Position numbers and translations under genes: made by a program. Shown here piece by piece: positions 53,392-55,520 of a stretch of 55,520 bases of DNA. The notes below the pieces were generated by a model. The model was not told where the DNA came from, ran no database searches, and worked only from the letters and a program-made list of their open reading frames with translations. Source of the DNA: Candidatus Uhrbacteria bacterium (lineage in GTDB: Bacteria > Patescibacteriota > Patescibacteriia > UBA9934); NCBI GenBank assembly GCA_003453595.1, contig DMOG01000001.1, positions 1-55,520 of the forward strand, written 5' to 3'. Within the stretch, counting starts at the first letter, position 1. Every line of letters begins with the position of its first letter.

Positions 53392-55520
53392 TTATTTTTC
53401 TCCATATTCGCGTTTACGATGATCTATATCTTCATCAGCACGTTTTTTCTCCCAAACAATCCTATCATTCAGGTACTTTTCATAATTTGTAACAAAATTT
53501 TTAACAACCTTACTTTTATCGGATTTCCAAGACTGCACATCGGCAATTTTTGCCTGATACGCATCTACGAATCCATATTCACCAGAAACTACCCCTGTTT
53601 GCGAAAGAATCACAAATATTTCATTCTGGTATTTTTTATTGTTTGGAAATTGCTTAATGAACTCCTTGCAAACATTATGCAGGAAACCTTCTCCTTCATA
53701 AGCCCTCAACACGGCAATAGCAGTCCGTGCTTTATTCGTAGCCTTACTCTTTAACAAAGCTATTAACTTTGACTCTAAGCACGAATCTAACCGAGGGAAT
53801 AGATTTTTTAACAAGTGAGCACCTTCCCAGTAATTCAACCAGTGAGCCCCCTTGAACCACTTAAAAATCTCATCAATAAATAATTTTTTTGTAGCTTCTG
53901 ACAGATTGCTCAGATCTCCAGCCTGCCTAGGAGTGAAATTAAAAGGAATGGCATCATATCTATCGTCTCGTTTTGTTTTTTTCTTTAACTTTACACGTCT
54001 TTCAAAGAATTGAATGAATTCCTTCGGATCGTTTTTTGCGACCAAGGAGAGTATTGCTTCAGCTTCATAGCTGAGATTTGGAACTGACACTAAACTATCC
54101 AGTACTACCATCCATTCCTCCTTGTTTAAGCTTGCAAACAAAGATTCTGAACTATACCAAATATTTTGTATCCACAATGTATTTTTCAAATCAGTCAGTG
54201 CCTGAATAATATCGATCAGTAAAGATTGAAGGTCTTTAGTGGAATTCGGAAATTTTTTAAATCCAATCGCTCTCACAAGGTGATTCAGCGTATTTACATC
54301 ACCATCAGTCTTCGCTTTTTTAACAAGCTTCTGTATTAACGGTAATGCCAAAGGCAAGTCTTCCTCAGAAATAAATTCATATACCACAGCCATCGCTGGC
54401 AGGAATTTCCCCTGAGTTATCCAGTCATTGAGAATGCCCTTTGCTGTTTCTTTTTCGGTGCTACACCAAATTCCAGCGATGATAATATCTGTAAACGGTT
54501 CAAATACTTTCTCTTCAAGAAGCTTGAGTCCTATTTTGGGTTTTGCTTTAGAAATCTCATTCAATAATTTTCTGAAATAATTAAACTCTCCACGTTCTTC
54601 AGTGTCTGGGTAGTTTTTAATAATTAACAATATTTTTGTAAGCCACTCCTCATAGTTTGTTTCAGAAATATCTTGGACGATTTCCGTAATTTTTTCGTCA
54701 CGTATTTTTCTTGACTCTTCAAAATCCACATCAGGTAAATAGTCGCCGTCATACCCCACGAGTATCCGATACAACTGGTAAGGTTCATTCTTCTGAATTA
54801 CTGCATCTAGCTCAGCTAGGTTTATTGGTGCATCTTTTTCAAATCGTCTCTTAAACCGATGCAACTGCTTCTCGATTTTATACACCACATCAAGATCAGT
54901 AGAAGGAGCAATGGAGATATAAAACTTTAAAATCTCGTCCAGATTATCTCGAACCATGGTCTCCATATCCTCGCCATAATGAGCACTCATTGGGGTATGC
55001 GTTGCAATTTGCAATGCTTCTAAGATAGCAAACTTATTCAGTATACTTTTTTGCAATTGATAGGCCTTTTTAAGAAGACTTATCATTCGAGTCCTCATCT
55101 TTTTGACCGTATCGGTTACTGGTACTGCGCCGTGCCCAATTGTAACGCTACTGGAAGTCCATGTGCTGGCATCAAATTCCGAGTGCAGGACATGTTTCCC
55201 AACCTCTGCGATCAAGGCGGTATTAGTCATTAACTTTGAGTTGTCCCATTTTTCCATGATTTCCAAAATTGCTAGCTGGGCATGAAAATATATTTTTTTA
55301 TCTTTTTCCACATAAACAGGCTCTGTCATTTTCTCCACCACCTCAAAAACCTTCTTTTTATCTTTAATTTTTTCATCAATGGCTAGTTCGGCTAGCACGG
55401 CAAAAACTTTATCCAAGTGCACAAAACGAAGCAGTTTTGATATATCTAATACGACAGCGACCACATCATCATAGGACTGCCCTCTAAGCTCTCCCCATAG
55501 GGGCCTGTTCCTGAATAACA
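53392..55520 (-). CDS. Large helical-repeat protein, N-terminus beyond the window
   Basis: On the minus strand the frame is open from the right edge of the window (55520) to a stop at 53392, so the visible ~709 residues are the C-terminal part of a longer protein. The most upstream start-like codon inside the window is a GTG at 55464, but the frame continues past it (LWGELRGQSYDD). The whole sequence is predicted helical, with HEAT- or TPR-like alternation, few Gly, Pro or Cys, and a highly charged C-terminus (KKRADEDIDHRKREYGEK). No catalytic motif is visible. Such scaffolds often follow an NTPase domain in STAND-type or defence proteins, but the missing part is needed to say. Confidence 0.7.
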   Translation of the reverse strand, partial: LFRNRPLWGELRGQSYDDVVAVVLDISKLLRFVHLDKVFAVLAELAIDEKIKDKKKVFEVVEKMTEPVYVEKDKKIYFHAQLAILEIMEKWDNSKLMTNTALIAEVGKHVLHSEFDASTWTSSSVTIGHGAVPVTDTVKKMRTRMISLLKKAYQLQKSILNKFAILEALQIATHTPMSAHYGEDMETMVRDNLDEILKFYISIAPSTDLDVVYKIEKQLHRFKRRFEKDAPINLAELDAVIQKNEPYQLYRILVGYDGDYLPDVDFEESRKIRDEKITEIVQDISETNYEEWLTKILLIIKNYPDTEERGEFNYFRKLLNEISKAKPKIGLKLLEEKVFEPFTDIIIAGIWCSTEKETAKGILNDWITQGKFLPAMAVVYEFISEEDLPLALPLIQKLVKKAKTDGDVNTLNHLVRAIGFKKFPNSTKDLQSLLIDIIQALTDLKNTLWIQNIWYSSESLFASLNKEEWMVVLDSLVSVPNLSYEAEAILSLVAKNDPKEFIQFFERRVKLKKKTKRDDRYDAIPFNFTPRQAGDLSNLSEATKKLFIDEIFKWFKGAHWLNYWEGAHLLKNLFPRLDSCLESKLIALLKSKATNKARTAIAVLRAYEGEGFLHNVCKEFIKQFPNNKKYQNEIFVILSQTGVVSGEYGFVDAYQAKIADVQSWKSDKSKVVKNFVTNYEKYLNDRIVWEKKRADEDIDHRKREYGEK

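Noticed and set aside
1..55520. Recoding of TGA as Gly (as in Gracilibacteria and Absconditabacteria)
   Set aside because: TGA ends several genes at expected positions, such as pilC and the GspJ-like pilin, and no conserved protein has internal TGA.
1..55520. CRISPR array
   Set aside because: No regularly spaced repeats of ~25-37 nt. The inverted-repeat array at 2150-2405 and the pyrimidine-rich leaders have short irregular units and no spacers.
1..55520. tRNA or rRNA genes
   Set aside because: No T-arm-like GGTTCRANNCC with a matching acceptor stem and no rRNA core sequence was seen by eye. A tRNAscan run would be decisive.

Overview
The window reads as one stretch of an AT-rich genome of a small-genome bacterium of the Candidate Phyla Radiation (Patescibacteria). 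Signs of this are the GreA with an N-terminal MRLPTRK leader, a DUF5671-type membrane protein, a compact type IV pilus cluster, a methionyl-tRNA synthetase without its C-terminal tRNA-binding domain, a full F-type ATP synthase operon, a minimal mreBCD-PBP2 block, and many short membrane proteins and lipoproteins. TGA is an ordinary stop codon here (for example ending pilC), so this is not a Gracilibacteria-type code. I cannot name a genus from sequence alone. No tRNA, rRNA, CRISPR array or transposase gene was recognised.

Layout. 1-2.1 kb: tail of a gene, small membrane and lipoproteins, and a DUF5671 protein. 2.15-2.4 kb: an array of inverted repeats. 2.4-5.6 kb (minus): an Nramp-related transporter, cyclopropane fatty acid synthase and GreA. 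5.7-11.5 kb: type IV pilus locus, with the major pilin divergent from pilB-pilC and four minor pilins. 11.5-21.6 kb: housekeeping genes (TrmH-type methyltransferase, a 42-residue basic protein, PepA, RsmI, MetG, CvpA, TatD, HI0933-type flavoprotein) and unknown proteins. 21.6-28.9 kb: a candidate small RNA followed by atpI-B-E-F-H-A-G-D-C. 28.9-30 kb: two tandem miniature beta-carbonic-anhydrase-like genes. 30-33.5 kb: a UvrD helicase fused to an AddB-like nuclease, and a DUF721 protein. 33.6-38.3 kb: mreB-mreC-mreD-PBP2. 38.4-44.8 kb: a second GreA behind a 40-bp perfect palindrome, LysS, a nucleotidyltransferase, SerS, Alr and FtsQ. 44.8-45.3 kb: a gene-free region bounded by inverted repeats. 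45.3-49.3 kb (minus): M23 peptidase, GltX, a WecG/TagA glycosyltransferase and a membrane protein. 49.3-52.4 kb: a small membrane protein and CIRCE-controlled ClpB. 52.5-53.0 kb: a candidate large structured RNA. 53.0-55.5 kb: repeat debris and a large helical protein cut by the window edge.

The main functional blocks are energy conversion (ATP synthase), surface appendage assembly (type IV pili), cell shape and wall synthesis (MreBCD, PBP2, Alr, FtsQ, M23 peptidase) and translation (four aminoacyl-tRNA synthetases, rRNA methylation).

Three signals stand out. First, two gene-free segments look like transcribed structured RNAs: a ~170-nt RNA at 21.8 kb with five hairpins that share a UAAA loop, and a ~470-nt RNA at 52.5 kb with long perfect helices. 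Second, transcription starts look unusual: at least nine genes have a -10 box ending exactly 8 or 9 nt before the start codon, which predicts leaderless mRNAs. Third, three small genes (14.67, 28.98 and 49.40 kb) have Shine-Dalgarno sites, G/C-ending codons and similar GC-rich terminators, unlike their neighbours.
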